From JAGDMS01 sp050015455 (GTDB taxonomy: Bacteria > Desulfobacterota > Binatia > HRBIN30), in NCBI GenBank assembly GCA_050015455.1, contig JBEKBJ010000001.1:1-64000 (forward strand): 64,000 nucleotides of DNA, given 5' to 3'. Of the stretch, positions 34,291-42,944 are shown one piece after another; the first letter of the stretch is position 1; the number at the start of each line of letters is the position of its first letter. The position numbers and the translations under genes are program-made. Under the pieces are notes generated by a model that ran no database searches, had not been told where the DNA came from, and was given only the letters and a program-made list of their open reading frames with translations.

Positions 34291-34932
34291 ATGACTCCCA
34301 CTTCCTCAGCCGCCACTGCGGTGCGAGCGATCATCTTCGACTGCGACGGCGTGCTGTTCGATTCCTGGCGTGCCAACGTCGAGTATTACAACGCCGTGCT
34401 GGCGACGCTGGGCCGGCCACCGCTGGACTCCGAAGGTCAGCGCCTGGCGCACACGCTCTCGACTCCACAGCTGTTCGAGAGGCTTTTCGACGGCGCCCCG
34501 GCGCTCATCGAGCAAGCGCGTGCGCTGGCGCGCGACCTGGACTACGAGCCGTTTTATCGTTGGATGGAGCCGGCTCCCGGCCTCCACCAACTGTTGAGCG
34601 AACTCAAGCCCCAATACCGGCTGGCGATGGCGACCAACCGGGGTGTCACTCTGGCCGGAGTGGTGCGCTATTTCGAGTTGGCGCCGCTGCTCGATATTGC
34701 CGTGGGCATTTACGACGTGCCGCGGCCGAAGCCGTTTCCCGACATGATCGAGAAATGCCTCCAGCACTTCGGCCTCGCCCCGTGCGAGGCGGTATATGTT
34801 GGCGACAGCCTTTCGGACCTTGAGGCGTCACGCGCGGCCGGCACGCACTTCATCGCCGTGGGTGACCTGCCCGGGGCGCCGGTACGCATCGAGCAGCTCG
34901 GCGAGCTGCCAGCAGTGCTGGCAGCCTGGTGA
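34291..34932 (+). CDS. HAD-superfamily phosphatase (phosphoglycolate phosphatase-like)
   Basis: A 213-residue cytosolic hydrolase. All four HAD motifs are visible: motif I FDCDGVLFDS with nucleophile Asp and acid/base Asp, motif II Thr in MATNRG, motif III Lys in RPKPFPDM, and motif IV GDSLSDLEA. A helical cap lies between motifs I and II. It looks like the Gph/PGP branch that removes phosphate from small phosphometabolites, but the substrate cannot be told. The start is ATG at 34291. The thioesterase-like gene follows in the same direction after 107 bases. Confidence 0.88.
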   Translation: MTPTSSAATAVRAIIFDCDGVLFDSWRANVEYYNAVLATLGRPPLDSEGQRLAHTLSTPQLFERLFDGAPALIEQARALARDLDYEPFYRWMEPAPGLHQLLSELKPQYRLAMATNRGVTLAGVVRYFELAPLLDIAVGIYDVPRPKPFPDMIEKCLQHFGLAPCEAVYVGDSLSDLEASRAAGTHFIAVGDLPGAPVRIEQLGELPAVLAAW

Positions 34933-35039
34933 CGGAGCGACGATCAGCCGAGCCGTCTTGCCTGCGTTCGCGGTGAGCAAGTGCTTCGCGGATCAGCGTA
35001 CGCTTGCGCTTGCGCGGTGAACCAGTACTGTCGTCCCCT

Positions 35040-35834
35040 ATGTCCGACGCGATCTTCATGACCGATGGCGAGCGCTTCATTCCCACCGACCTGGCCCGCG
35101 GACCGTGGACGCAGGAGGCGCAACACGGCGGCCCTCCCGCAGCCCTGCTGGCGCGCGCCGTCGAGCGCTTCACCGGTGGTCAGTTGATGTTCGTGGCGCG
35201 GCTCACGATCGAGTTGCTGCGCCCTGTGCCCATCGCACCACTAACCATTGAGGCGAGCTGGGCTCGTCCCGGGCGCAAAGTGCAGCTGGTCACGGCGTCG
35301 CTCTTCAGCGGCGATACCGAAGTCGCGCGGGCCACGGGCCTGCGCATCCGCCGCGCGGAGCTCGCCTTGCCCGCAGACCTTCCGCATGTGCAGCCGCCGC
35401 CCGGACCGAACAGTGACGGCTTCACTCGCCCGCCTTGGGACGGCATTCTCGAGTACCGTGCCTTTCACAGCCTGGCGGTCGAGCACCGCTTCGTCGGCGG
35501 CGCCTTCGAGCGTCCCGGCCCGGCAACCGACTGGGTTCGCCTACGCGTGCCGCTGGTTGAAGGCGAAGAGACATCACCGCTGTGCCGCGTCGCCGCGGTC
35601 GCCGATTTCGGCAACGGCGTGAGTTGGGTGCTGAACCCGGGTGAGGGTTACAGCTTCATCAACCCGGATCTGACCATCTACGTGCACCGCCTGCCGGTAA
35701 GCGAGTGGGTGTGCCTCGACGCGGTCACGCACGTGCAGGCCAATGGCGTCGGTCTTGCTGAGAGCACGCTATACGACGAGCACGGCATCATCGGCCGCTC
35801 TCTGCAGAGCCTGATCGTGGAACACGACGTGTGA
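35040..35834 (+). CDS. acyl-CoA thioesterase-like double hot-dog protein
   Basis: A 264-residue protein resembling the TesB-like two-hot-dog thioesterase family, which hydrolyses acyl-CoA in the cytosol. Recognised features are RGPWTQEAQHGGPPAALLARAVER at residues 20-43, VARLTIELLRPVPIAPLTIEA, an Arg-rich strand ending with VARATGLRIRR, and a second domain with ADFGNGVSWVLNPGEGYSFINPDLTIYVHR. Glycine-rich HGGPP and the Asn-Pro-Asp stretch are typical of the family. Substrate unknown. ATG at 35040 is favoured over an upstream frame extension without a ribosome binding site. Confidence 0.82.
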   Translation: MSDAIFMTDGERFIPTDLARGPWTQEAQHGGPPAALLARAVERFTGGQLMFVARLTIELLRPVPIAPLTIEASWARPGRKVQLVTASLFSGDTEVARATGLRIRRAELALPADLPHVQPPPGPNSDGFTRPPWDGILEYRAFHSLAVEHRFVGGAFERPGPATDWVRLRVPLVEGEETSPLCRVAAVADFGNGVSWVLNPGEGYSFINPDLTIYVHRLPVSEWVCLDAVTHVQANGVGLAESTLYDEHGIIGRSLQSLIVEHDV

Positions 35835-35938
35835 CGTTTCCTTTGCTTGCGGGCGCCACCCCTCACCCCTCCGATGCCAGAGCTGCGACGACTGCAGCAG
35901 GAAATGCTTTCTGCTACCCTAGCCGAAAAAGACCGCAC

Positions 35939-36823
35939 TCATGCTTCGACGAGCTCTGCATGAGCGCAAGAACGCTTGACCAAGTTGCTCGGTTGGGCCT
36001 GTTCCATGTCGTTGTAGCTCTGCGCGGCGAGATCGATGAGCTCGTCTTCGAGCATGTGCCGGAACTGATCGAGGCCTGCTTCGGTGTAGGCGCTCCCGGG
36101 AACCACGTAGGGCCCGCGCAGATAGTAGCGGATCAGGTTGAAGGGTAGCGGTACGGCAATTCGGTCCCACGTGGGCAATCGCAGGCAGCGTTTGTACCAG
36201 GTCCGCGCCAGGACAATCGGCTTGCCGCATTCTCTGGCGACGACGATGCCGCCGGTCTTCATCCGGTACGGAGGCCCCTTCGAACCGTCGACCGTCAGCC
36301 CGTAAATCACCTGGTCGTGGGTTCGCATGTGCGTGATCATCTCCTCGAGGGCGCCTTCCCTGCGGCGCGACCGCCCCGTGGTCGAGCCTCCGCGGAACAC
36401 CACGAAGCCGCAGAGAGTGAGCATGCGTGCGATGACCTCGCCGGCCTCGCCGACGCTCGCGAGGGTGTGGGGACGAAACCCGAGATAAGCATAGCCAAAG
36501 GCAACGGTCATCACTTCTTCGTGCCACAGCAAGCCCACTGCCCCATTGTACTGCGCCGCGATCTGTTTGAGCGCCACGAACTCGCGACCCTCGATCCGGC
36601 TGGTTGCCCACACGAATCGCATGTAGAACAAGTAAATGTAGGGAAGCACCATGGCCGCGAGGGCCGACAGCCGGCGTGAGAAGAGCGGTCGGATCTTCTT
36701 GCGGAAGAACCGGGCCGGCCAGCGCTGGCTGCGCCTACGCTGCGCACGCGCCGATGCCGAGCCCCGCTTGGGCGTCCACTTTTCAGGGACTGGCGCGTCC
36801 TTGGGGTGCGTTTTCGGCTCCAT
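35939..36823 (-). CDS. DUF374-type lysophospholipid acyltransferase-like protein
   Basis: A 294-residue protein with a basic N-terminus (RKKIRPLFSRR), one hydrophobic segment (LAAMVLPYIYLFYMRFVW) and the DUF374 core. The core has LLWHEE, related to the HX4D motif of acyltransferases, VVFRGGSTTGRSRR, and TVDGSKGPPYRMKTG as the substrate-binding turn. DUF374 proteins are thought to acylate lipids or lipid A precursors at the inner membrane. It stands alone, convergent with the thioesterase-like gene. Confidence 0.85.
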   Translation of the reverse strand: MEPKTHPKDAPVPEKWTPKRGSASARAQRRRSQRWPARFFRKKIRPLFSRRLSALAAMVLPYIYLFYMRFVWATSRIEGREFVALKQIAAQYNGAVGLLWHEEVMTVAFGYAYLGFRPHTLASVGEAGEVIARMLTLCGFVVFRGGSTTGRSRRREGALEEMITHMRTHDQVIYGLTVDGSKGPPYRMKTGGIVVARECGKPIVLARTWYKRCLRLPTWDRIAVPLPFNLIRYYLRGPYVVPGSAYTEAGLDQFRHMLEDELIDLAAQSYNDMEQAQPSNLVKRSCAHAELVEA

Positions 36824-36972
36824 GCGAGCAGCCCACCGGCCTTGAAAATGATCGACCTACTCATGGCATGTTTCGCCCGACGAATAAATCGGCCGCTATT
36901 CAGGCGGAACGAAAACCAGGGCGCGGGTAGTCGGGTCGGTGAAGACCACACACTGATCGCTGGCTGTTGTCG

Positions 36973-37365
36973 CTACTGCTGCGGTACGACCGTGTCGATG
37001 GGCGAGCTCTTCGCCTCCTTCGTCGGCACGATCTTGATCACCGCCCCAGCAGCCACGGTCGTGAATCCTTTCAGTTCCAGTGCCGATTGGAACGCCCGGT
37101 AAGCCTCAGCGATCGACATCTTCGTTGGGGAGATGATGGTGAGCTTGCCGTGCACCCGCTCGTCGAGGATGAGGTTCTTACCCGTCATCTCGCTGATGAA
37201 CTTCACCAGGACGGTGATATCCACATCCTGGAGATCCATTGTGATCAAGCGTTGGGTTCCCTTGTCCGTTTCGCTCACTGGTCCGACCGCAGGTTGCGCG
37301 TGCGCCGGCACCGCGGACCACGGGAACCCTAACGCCGCCCAGGTCAGCGCGAGAACAGGTAACAT
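36973..37365 (-). CDS. orphan secretin N0-domain protein (GspD N-terminal domain only)
   Basis: A 130-residue exported protein: signal peptide (LPVLALTWAALGFPWSAVPAHA), then one N0 domain as found at the start of type II secretion secretin GspD. Matching phrases are MDLQDVDITVLVKFISEMTG, LDERVHGKLTIISPTKMS and AFQSALELKGFTTVAAGAVIKIVP. The protein ends soon after, without N1-N3 or the secretin ring, and the sequence beyond the TAG does not continue the homology. It could be a stand-alone periplasmic adaptor or a fixed remnant. The ATG at 37365 has AGGTG upstream. Confidence 0.72.
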   Translation of the reverse strand: MLPVLALTWAALGFPWSAVPAHAQPAVGPVSETDKGTQRLITMDLQDVDITVLVKFISEMTGKNLILDERVHGKLTIISPTKMSIAEAYRAFQSALELKGFTTVAAGAVIKIVPTKEAKSSPIDTVVPQQ

Positions 37366-37416
37366 CACAGGTGCACCTCTCTCCGCGATTCTCGGTCCGG
37401 CCAATCGGCTCTGCGG

Positions 37417-37851
37417 TCAGGCAATTTCGATCTCACAGCTCAGTGTCGGCGTGAAAGCGAGCGAGTTTGTAATGAGACATGCCTTCTCTGCCTTCTCGAG
37501 AAGTCGTCGCGCCTTGTCGGCGTTGGTGCCCGGCGGAACCGTGAGCCGGGCTCGCAGCGCCATTTGCGTGAAACGCGTGATGCCTTCGACACGGTCGAGT
37601 TGCCCTTCTGCGGCGCAGTGCAGCACCGTCCACGACAGGTTCGAAGCACGGGCGACGGCGCGGAAGGTCAGAGCAAAGCAGTCCGCCACCGCCCCGACGA
37701 ACAGAGTCTCTGGGGACCACCTATCGCCGGGGCCGTCGAACTGGGAAGGAGGCGCGGTCTGCAACGCCGGCAAACCCGCTGCGGACAAGGTCACGTCCCC
37801 CGTGGCCTGCGCCGATGCGTCTACGGCGTAATGGTGCGGATAGGCTTCCAT
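37417..37851 (-). CDS. OsmC/Ohr-family peroxidase-like protein
   Basis: A 144-residue cytosolic protein of the OsmC family, which reduces organic hydroperoxides with two Cys. Both Cys are present: one in VGAVADCFALTF, the other in EKACLITNS. The early Pro-rich segment and the RFTQMALRARLTV strand fit. The ATG at 37851 is preceded by AAAGGAGATCC. The secretin-domain gene begins 51 bases further on in the same direction. Confidence 0.88.
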   Translation of the reverse strand: MEAYPHHYAVDASAQATGDVTLSAAGLPALQTAPPSQFDGPGDRWSPETLFVGAVADCFALTFRAVARASNLSWTVLHCAAEGQLDRVEGITRFTQMALRARLTVPPGTNADKARRLLEKAEKACLITNSLAFTPTLSCEIEIA

Positions 37852-38022
37852 GGATCTCCTTTCTTGCAGCACCAACCGTACGCCAAATCGGGGCCAAAGC
37901 CCATCCGCTGGCGGGAGGGCGCTCAGCGGGAGAAGGCGAAGGTCAGGCTGCTGGCGCGTCTTCCAGACTCAGAAAAAAGTTGAAGCGGCGCCGGGATTGG
38001 GCACGCTCAACCGAAGGCTGAC

Positions 38023-38325
38023 TCAGCCCAGCACACCGAGGAATTGACGCAGCAGGTCGTCGCGGACGTGGTCGGGCACCTCGTCGTCGGTGAGCCGCGA
38101 CAGATCACTACGATACCAGCTGCAATCGCGAACGTAATAGTAGGAAAAGACCCGGTCGTAGGCGATGCACGCGGTCAGCGCATAATCGCCGCTACGAATG
38201 GCGATGACACTCTGATCATCGGCGAGACAAAAGCGCGGGTCATACATCGCGCGAAAGAGGTTGATCCGCAGCCCGACGTAGCGACGTAGACATGACCAGC
38301 GCGCTTCGAGGGAGTATTGGCTCAT
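38023..38325 (-). CDS. hypothetical protein, about 100 residues
   Basis: Starting at the ATG at 38325, the protein has an aromatic, Cys-containing middle (YALTACIAYDRVFSYYYVRDCSWYRSD) and an acidic helical end (LTDDEVPDHVRDDLLRQFLG). It has no signal peptide or membrane span and no family I recognise. It diverges from tldD, with 93 bases between the two starts. The ribosome binding site is weak, but composition and codon use look coding. Confidence 0.5.
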   Translation of the reverse strand: MSQYSLEARWSCLRRYVGLRINLFRAMYDPRFCLADDQSVIAIRSGDYALTACIAYDRVFSYYYVRDCSWYRSDLSRLTDDEVPDHVRDDLLRQFLGVLG

Positions 38326-38418
38326 GCCGCCGTTTCTCTTGCGCCGTTCGCCACTGGCTGGCCCCATGTATGCGACTATGCTACGCAGGTTGTGAAGCCG
38401 AAATCAAGGACATTTGTG

Positions 38419-39873
38419 ATGACGCCAACGCTGTTCGCAGCCGCACCCGAGCGCTTTTTCCTCGAGCGCTTTGGGCTCAGCCACGACGTGCTTGAACAAG
38501 TCGTCGGCAGCGCCATCGCGCGCCGCGCCGATTACGCCGACCTCTACTTCGAGTTCCGCACCGTCCAAAGCCTCAGTTTGGAAGAGGGCATAGTCAAGAC
38601 GGCGACTCAGCATATCACCCAGGGCGTCGGCGTCCGCGTGGTCGCCGGTGACAAGACCGGGTACGCCCACTCCGACGATGTCACTATCAACAGCCTGCGG
38701 CTGGCCACGCGCACGGCGCAAGCGATCGCACAGGAAAGTGGCGAGACGCGTGCGGTCGCGGTCCATCGGGCGCGCCCCAGCCACGATCTGTACACGCTGC
38801 CCCATTCACCCATCGAGGCGCCGCTCGCCGACCAGGTTGAACTGCTCAGTCGTATCGATGCGGCGGCGCGGTCGCACGATTCGCGTATCAAGAACGTGCT
38901 GGCGTCCATCGGCGTCGAGCAGAAGTTCGTGCTCATCGTCAGCTCTGCCGGGACGCTTGTCGGTGATGTGCAGCCCTTGGTCCGCCTCAACGTGACCTGC
39001 ATCGCCGAAGAGCAGGGCAAGCGCCAGCAGGGCACCTACGGCGGCGGCGGCCGCGTCGAGTACGGGTTCTTGCTCGACGACGACCGTTACCTGCGGTTCA
39101 CCCGTGCCGCGGCCGATCAGGCGCTGCGCAACCTACGGGCGACCGACGCGCCTGCAGGCACCATGACCGTCGTGCTCGGACCGGGCTGGCCCGGCGTGTT
39201 GCTGCACGAAGCGGTGGGGCATGGGTTGGAGGGTGACTTCAATCGCAAGAAGATATCGGCCTTCACCGAGTTGCTCGGCAAGCAAGTGGCCTCGCCTCTG
39301 TGCACCGTGGTCGACGACGGCACGATCGCCAACCGCCGCGGCTCGCTCAACGTCGACGACGAAGGCACACCGACCAGCCGGACCGTGCTCATCGAGAAAG
39401 GCATCCTGCGCGGCTACCTCCAAGATCGGCTCAACGCCAGGCTCATGGGCATGCCGCTCACCGGCAACGGGCGGCGCGAGAGCTTTGCGCACATTCCCAT
39501 CCCACGCATGACCAACACCTTCATGCTGGCCGGCGACTCGACGCCCGAGGAGATCATTCGCTCGGTCGACCACGGATTGTACGCCGCCTATTTCGGCGGC
39601 GGCCAGGTGGACATCACAAACGGCAAGTTTGTCTTCTCGGCGAGTGAGGCCTATCTCATCGAGGGAGGCAAGATCACCCGCGCGGTGAAAGGTGCGACGC
39701 TGATCGGCAACGGGCCGGATATCCTCAAGCGCATCAGTATGGTCGGCAACGATCTCCAACTCGACGAAGGCGTCGGCACCTGCGGGAAAGACGGCCAATC
39801 GGTGCCGGTGGGCGTGGGCCTGCCGACCATCCGCATCGACGAGCTGACCGTCGGCGGAACCCAGGCGGGATGA
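38419..39873 (+). CDS. tldD: TldD metalloprotease subunit
   Basis: A 484-residue TldD protein, one half of the TldD/TldE zinc protease that degrades unfolded peptides and matures some peptide antibiotics. The TldD metal site is present as HEAVGHGLEGD, followed by typical RRGSLNVDDEGTPTSRTVLIE and MTNTFMLAGDSTPEEII. The N-terminal domain has YADLYFEFRTVQSLSLEEGIVK. The start is the ATG at 38419; upstream in-frame sequence does not fit the family. The partner gene follows 13 bases later. Confidence 0.93.
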   Translation: MTPTLFAAAPERFFLERFGLSHDVLEQVVGSAIARRADYADLYFEFRTVQSLSLEEGIVKTATQHITQGVGVRVVAGDKTGYAHSDDVTINSLRLATRTAQAIAQESGETRAVAVHRARPSHDLYTLPHSPIEAPLADQVELLSRIDAAARSHDSRIKNVLASIGVEQKFVLIVSSAGTLVGDVQPLVRLNVTCIAEEQGKRQQGTYGGGGRVEYGFLLDDDRYLRFTRAAADQALRNLRATDAPAGTMTVVLGPGWPGVLLHEAVGHGLEGDFNRKKISAFTELLGKQVASPLCTVVDDGTIANRRGSLNVDDEGTPTSRTVLIEKGILRGYLQDRLNARLMGMPLTGNGRRESFAHIPIPRMTNTFMLAGDSTPEEIIRSVDHGLYAAYFGGGQVDITNGKFVFSASEAYLIEGGKITRAVKGATLIGNGPDILKRISMVGNDLQLDEGVGTCGKDGQSVPVGVGLPTIRIDELTVGGTQAG

Positions 39874-39886
39874 CGAGGTCGTGGTG

Positions 39887-41239
39887 ATGGGCGAGCAACC
39901 GTTGCAGCAGATCGCTGAAATGCTGCTGGGCGCGGCCCAGCGTCACGGCGCCACCGCGGCCGACGTAGTTGTGGCCGAAGGGGAAGCGCTCGAAGCCGGC
40001 GTTCGCATGGGCGAGGTAGAGAAGCTCAAGCAGGCGCGGCAGAAGCACCTTGGTCTACGGGTCTTCATCAACAAGCGCAGTGCGCTAAGTTCCACTGCTG
40101 ATTTCTCTCGCGAGGCGCTCGAGCGTCTGGCCGAGGACACATGCGCTCTGGCACGGCTGGTTGCGCGCGATCCCTTCTCCGGCCTCCCGGACCCCGCCGA
40201 TCTCGCCCAGACAATTCCCGACATGGATCTCTACGATGCGGAGATCGCGGCGGTCACTGCCGAACACGCGATAGGCGCAGCGCGAGAGGCCGAGCAAGCG
40301 GCGCTCGCTGCCGACGCCCGCGTGACCAACTCCGAGGGTGCCAGCTTCACCGCGGCCAGCGGCCGTGTCGTGTACGCTTCGACGCTCGGCTTCCTCGGCG
40401 AGTACCGCGACTCGAGTGTGGAGCTGTCGGTCGTGCCGGTGGCCAGCGACGATGGCGCCATGCAACGCGACTACTGGTATTCCGTGCAGCGCAAACTGGC
40501 GCGGCTGGATCCCGCAGCGGACATAGGCCGCAAGGCCGCGGAGCGCGCCGTACGCCGGCTGCATGCGCGCCGGGTGCAGACCTGTGAGGTGCCGGTGATC
40601 TTCGATCCGGAAACCGCCTCCGGCCTGTTGCGTCATCTCACGGGCGCGGTATCGGGCTACGCGTTGTACAAGGGTGCGTCGTTCCTGATCGACAAGTTGA
40701 AGCAGCGCATCGCGCCCGAGTGGGTCACCATCATTGATGACGGCACCGTCATCGGCGGCTTGGGCTCGAAACCGTTCGACGGTGAGGGGCTGCCGACGCG
40801 GCGGACTGTTGTCGTCGATCGTGGCGTGTTGGCCAGCTATCTCTTCGACACCTACTCGGCCCGCAAGCTGAAAGGCCGCAGCACCGGCAACGCGGCGCGG
40901 TCGGTCGCCGAAGCGCCGCGTGTCGCGCCGACGAACTTCATCCTGCAGCCGGGCACCGCCTCACCGCAGGAGATCATCAGCTCGGTGCAGCGCGGCCTGT
41001 ACGTTACGGAGTTGATCGGTTTCGGCGTCAACCCGGTTACCGGCGACTACTCGCGCGGGGCGGTCGGCCAATGGATCGAGCACGGCGAGTTCGCCTACCC
41101 GGTGGAAGAGATCACGATCGCCGGCAACCTGTTGCAGATGTATGAAGCCATCGAGGCCATCGGCAACGATCTCGAGTTGCGCCACTCCGTCGCCGCTCCC
41201 ACCCTGAAGATCGCCCGTATGACGGTAGCAGGGAACTAA
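39887..41239 (+). CDS. pmbA: TldE/PmbA, partner subunit of TldD
   Basis: A 450-residue TldE (PmbA) protein, the non-catalytic partner that forms the heterodimeric protease with TldD. Features are GLRVFINKRSALSSTADFS, VPVIFDPETASGLLRHLTGAVSGYALYKG, DDGTVIGGLGSKPFDGEGLPTRRTVVVD and VTGDYSRGAVGQWIEHGEFAYPVEEITIAGN at the end. The HExxxH metal site is absent, as expected for TldE. The ATG at 39887 has GAGG eight bases upstream; GTG codons at 39881 and 39884 are alternatives. Confidence 0.92.
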   Translation: MGEQPLQQIAEMLLGAAQRHGATAADVVVAEGEALEAGVRMGEVEKLKQARQKHLGLRVFINKRSALSSTADFSREALERLAEDTCALARLVARDPFSGLPDPADLAQTIPDMDLYDAEIAAVTAEHAIGAAREAEQAALAADARVTNSEGASFTAASGRVVYASTLGFLGEYRDSSVELSVVPVASDDGAMQRDYWYSVQRKLARLDPAADIGRKAAERAVRRLHARRVQTCEVPVIFDPETASGLLRHLTGAVSGYALYKGASFLIDKLKQRIAPEWVTIIDDGTVIGGLGSKPFDGEGLPTRRTVVVDRGVLASYLFDTYSARKLKGRSTGNAARSVAEAPRVAPTNFILQPGTASPQEIISSVQRGLYVTELIGFGVNPVTGDYSRGAVGQWIEHGEFAYPVEEITIAGNLLQMYEAIEAIGNDLELRHSVAAPTLKIARMTVAGN

Positions 41240-41255
41240 CTGCAAGGGCTGAATA

Positions 41256-42605
41256 TCACTGCTGGTGGCCTCCGTTGTATTTCGGGTCCCCTGCCATATT
41301 TGGAAGGGATAGCGCCGGTGTGCCGAGCGCAGATTGGAAAGGGATGTCGTGGAGCTGGAATACTGTTCGCAGCTGTTCCAGGCTGGGCGTGTCGTCGCCG
41401 AAGAGCGTGAACAGTTTGGTGAGCACAGCCTTGAGCTCACGCACGTTTCCCGTCCATGGGCGCAATTGGAGCGCGGCGACGATTTCAGGCGGAAGGGCAG
41501 CGCCACTCGTGAGCTGCTTCCAAAAGAATTGCGCCAGTTCGGGAATGTCTTCCGGACGTTCGCTGAGCGGAGCGGCGGGAATCGTCAGGACAGAGAGGCG
41601 AAAGTAGAGTTCGGGCCGGAACTTCCCGGTCAGCATCGCCGCGGCCAGGTTGCGGCTGGTTGCTGCCAGGATCCGCGCTGGCGCGTCGATCTCATCTGTC
41701 GTGCCGAGCGGGCGAATCTTCCTCTCCTCGAGCGCGCGCAGCAGCTTCAGCTGCACATCTTTCGAGGCGTCGCCGATCTCATCCAGGAACAACGTCCCGT
41801 TGCCTGCCTGCTTCCAGAGGCCGTCGCGCCGGAAGGTGGCATCGGTGAAAGCGCCGGCGGCGTAGCCGAACAGCTCCGATTCGATCAGGCCGCGCGGCAC
41901 TGCGGCGCAGTTGACAGGAACGAACGGACGCCGACCGCTCAAATTGTGAACCCAGCGCGCAATGACCTCCTTACCCGACCCCATTGGCCCGGTAATCAGA
42001 ACCGGCGCCTCAGAAAGCGCCGCGCGCATGATTAACTGCCGTACTAACTGGGTGTTGGCCGAGACGCCGAGGTAGGCGCCCAACAACGAATCCGGGACCG
42101 GAACCTGTGCGAGTCGGCTCAAGGCGGCTTCCCACGTGTCGGGCTTCATCAGCGGTGGCGTTGCGTGAGTGGGCAGCCCCGGCGCGCTCCAGCGCGGCTG
42201 CGCGACCCTTCCAACCCCGTCCGCTTTCCACGCACGATCGAAAAGCGCGTCGTCGACGCCGATGATGTAGGCGTTACGCTCGCCTCGGGCGACGGCGTGC
42301 GCCAGCAGCCTGCGTACGCCCCGGTGTAACTGTCCCGGATGGGAGTAGCTCCCTTCGATGAGCGGCATCTTCTTCTTGCCGAGGAGCAGTGCGGCCAGCG
42401 CCTTCGCTGGGTGTTTCCTGCCGCGATCGATGAAGATTTCATCAAACCACCGCAACCGGTCGAGATCGCGGTTGCGCGCTAGGTATGCAGCGGGGTACTC
42501 GTGCGACAACGCCTTGCGCAGGCCGTCGATCGAGTCCCACTCCAGCCGTTTCCAAACCGGGCGGGTGTGAAGCGAGAACACCAGAGCCGTCAGATGCATG
42601 TTCAT
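41256..42605 (-). CDS. sigma-54-dependent activator-type AAA+ protein lacking a DNA-binding domain
   Basis: A 449-residue protein. The central AAA+ domain (about 165-400) has Walker A GPMGSGKE, a GAFTGA loop written as GAFTDA, Walker B GTLFLDEIGD, and the sensor/arginine-finger part SERPEDIPEL and WTGNVRELK. Such proteins remodel sigma-54 RNA polymerase. The usual C-terminal Fis-type helix-turn-helix is missing; the chain ends about 40 residues after sensor II. The N-terminal 160 residues (LTALVFSLHTRPVWKRLEWDSIDG, LLGKKKMPLIEGSYSHP) are unrecognised and may be the sensor. The ATG at 42605 has GGGAG upstream. It converges on pmbA and diverges from the SorC-type gene. Confidence 0.82.
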   Translation of the reverse strand: MNMHLTALVFSLHTRPVWKRLEWDSIDGLRKALSHEYPAAYLARNRDLDRLRWFDEIFIDRGRKHPAKALAALLLGKKKMPLIEGSYSHPGQLHRGVRRLLAHAVARGERNAYIIGVDDALFDRAWKADGVGRVAQPRWSAPGLPTHATPPLMKPDTWEAALSRLAQVPVPDSLLGAYLGVSANTQLVRQLIMRAALSEAPVLITGPMGSGKEVIARWVHNLSGRRPFVPVNCAAVPRGLIESELFGYAAGAFTDATFRRDGLWKQAGNGTLFLDEIGDASKDVQLKLLRALEERKIRPLGTTDEIDAPARILAATSRNLAAAMLTGKFRPELYFRLSVLTIPAAPLSERPEDIPELAQFFWKQLTSGAALPPEIVAALQLRPWTGNVRELKAVLTKLFTLFGDDTPSLEQLRTVFQLHDIPFQSALGTPALSLPNMAGDPKYNGGHQQ

Positions 42606-42944
42606 CAGATCTCCCTTCTGCCGGCAGCGCATGCAGCGAAATGCCGAAGCCCGCACGCCGGCAATGATCGCGTCTCGAACATGCGCACGGTCGGGAGTCG
42701 CCGGACAAGAAGAAAGTGACGAACAGGTGCGCGCTCGCGCGTGGCCTGCGCCAGAGCAACTCTTGAACAGGTCCACGTTCACGTGCGCCCTGTGATGCAC
42801 GATTGTCCTTTTAAAATTGGCGCGATTGGCAGTAGGCTTGTAGAAGGACCGCCTTCAGCGGGCTGACCCGCGGGGGTGGATGGTTTAAGAGGAGGAAAAG
42901 GTCAGCACCGGAACATCGCTGACATTATCAAAATAGGGGGAGCT
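42606..42944. other. divergent regulatory region with two small hairpins
   Basis: No gene is supported. Two adjacent hairpins, GAAGG/CCTTC (42843-42856) and GCGGG/CCCGC (42858-42871), precede a purine-rich GAGGAGG at about 42890. That site is not followed by a usable start, so the SorC-type gene uses the later GGGGGAG. I looked for a sigma-54 -24/-12 pair; TTGGCGCGA near 42820 resembles the -24 half, but no properly spaced -12 follows. Confidence 0.4.

Noticed and set aside
42810..42835. Possible sigma-54 promoter upstream of the SorC-type gene
   Set aside because: TTGGCGCGA resembles the -24 element but no TTGC-type -12 element lies at the correct distance.
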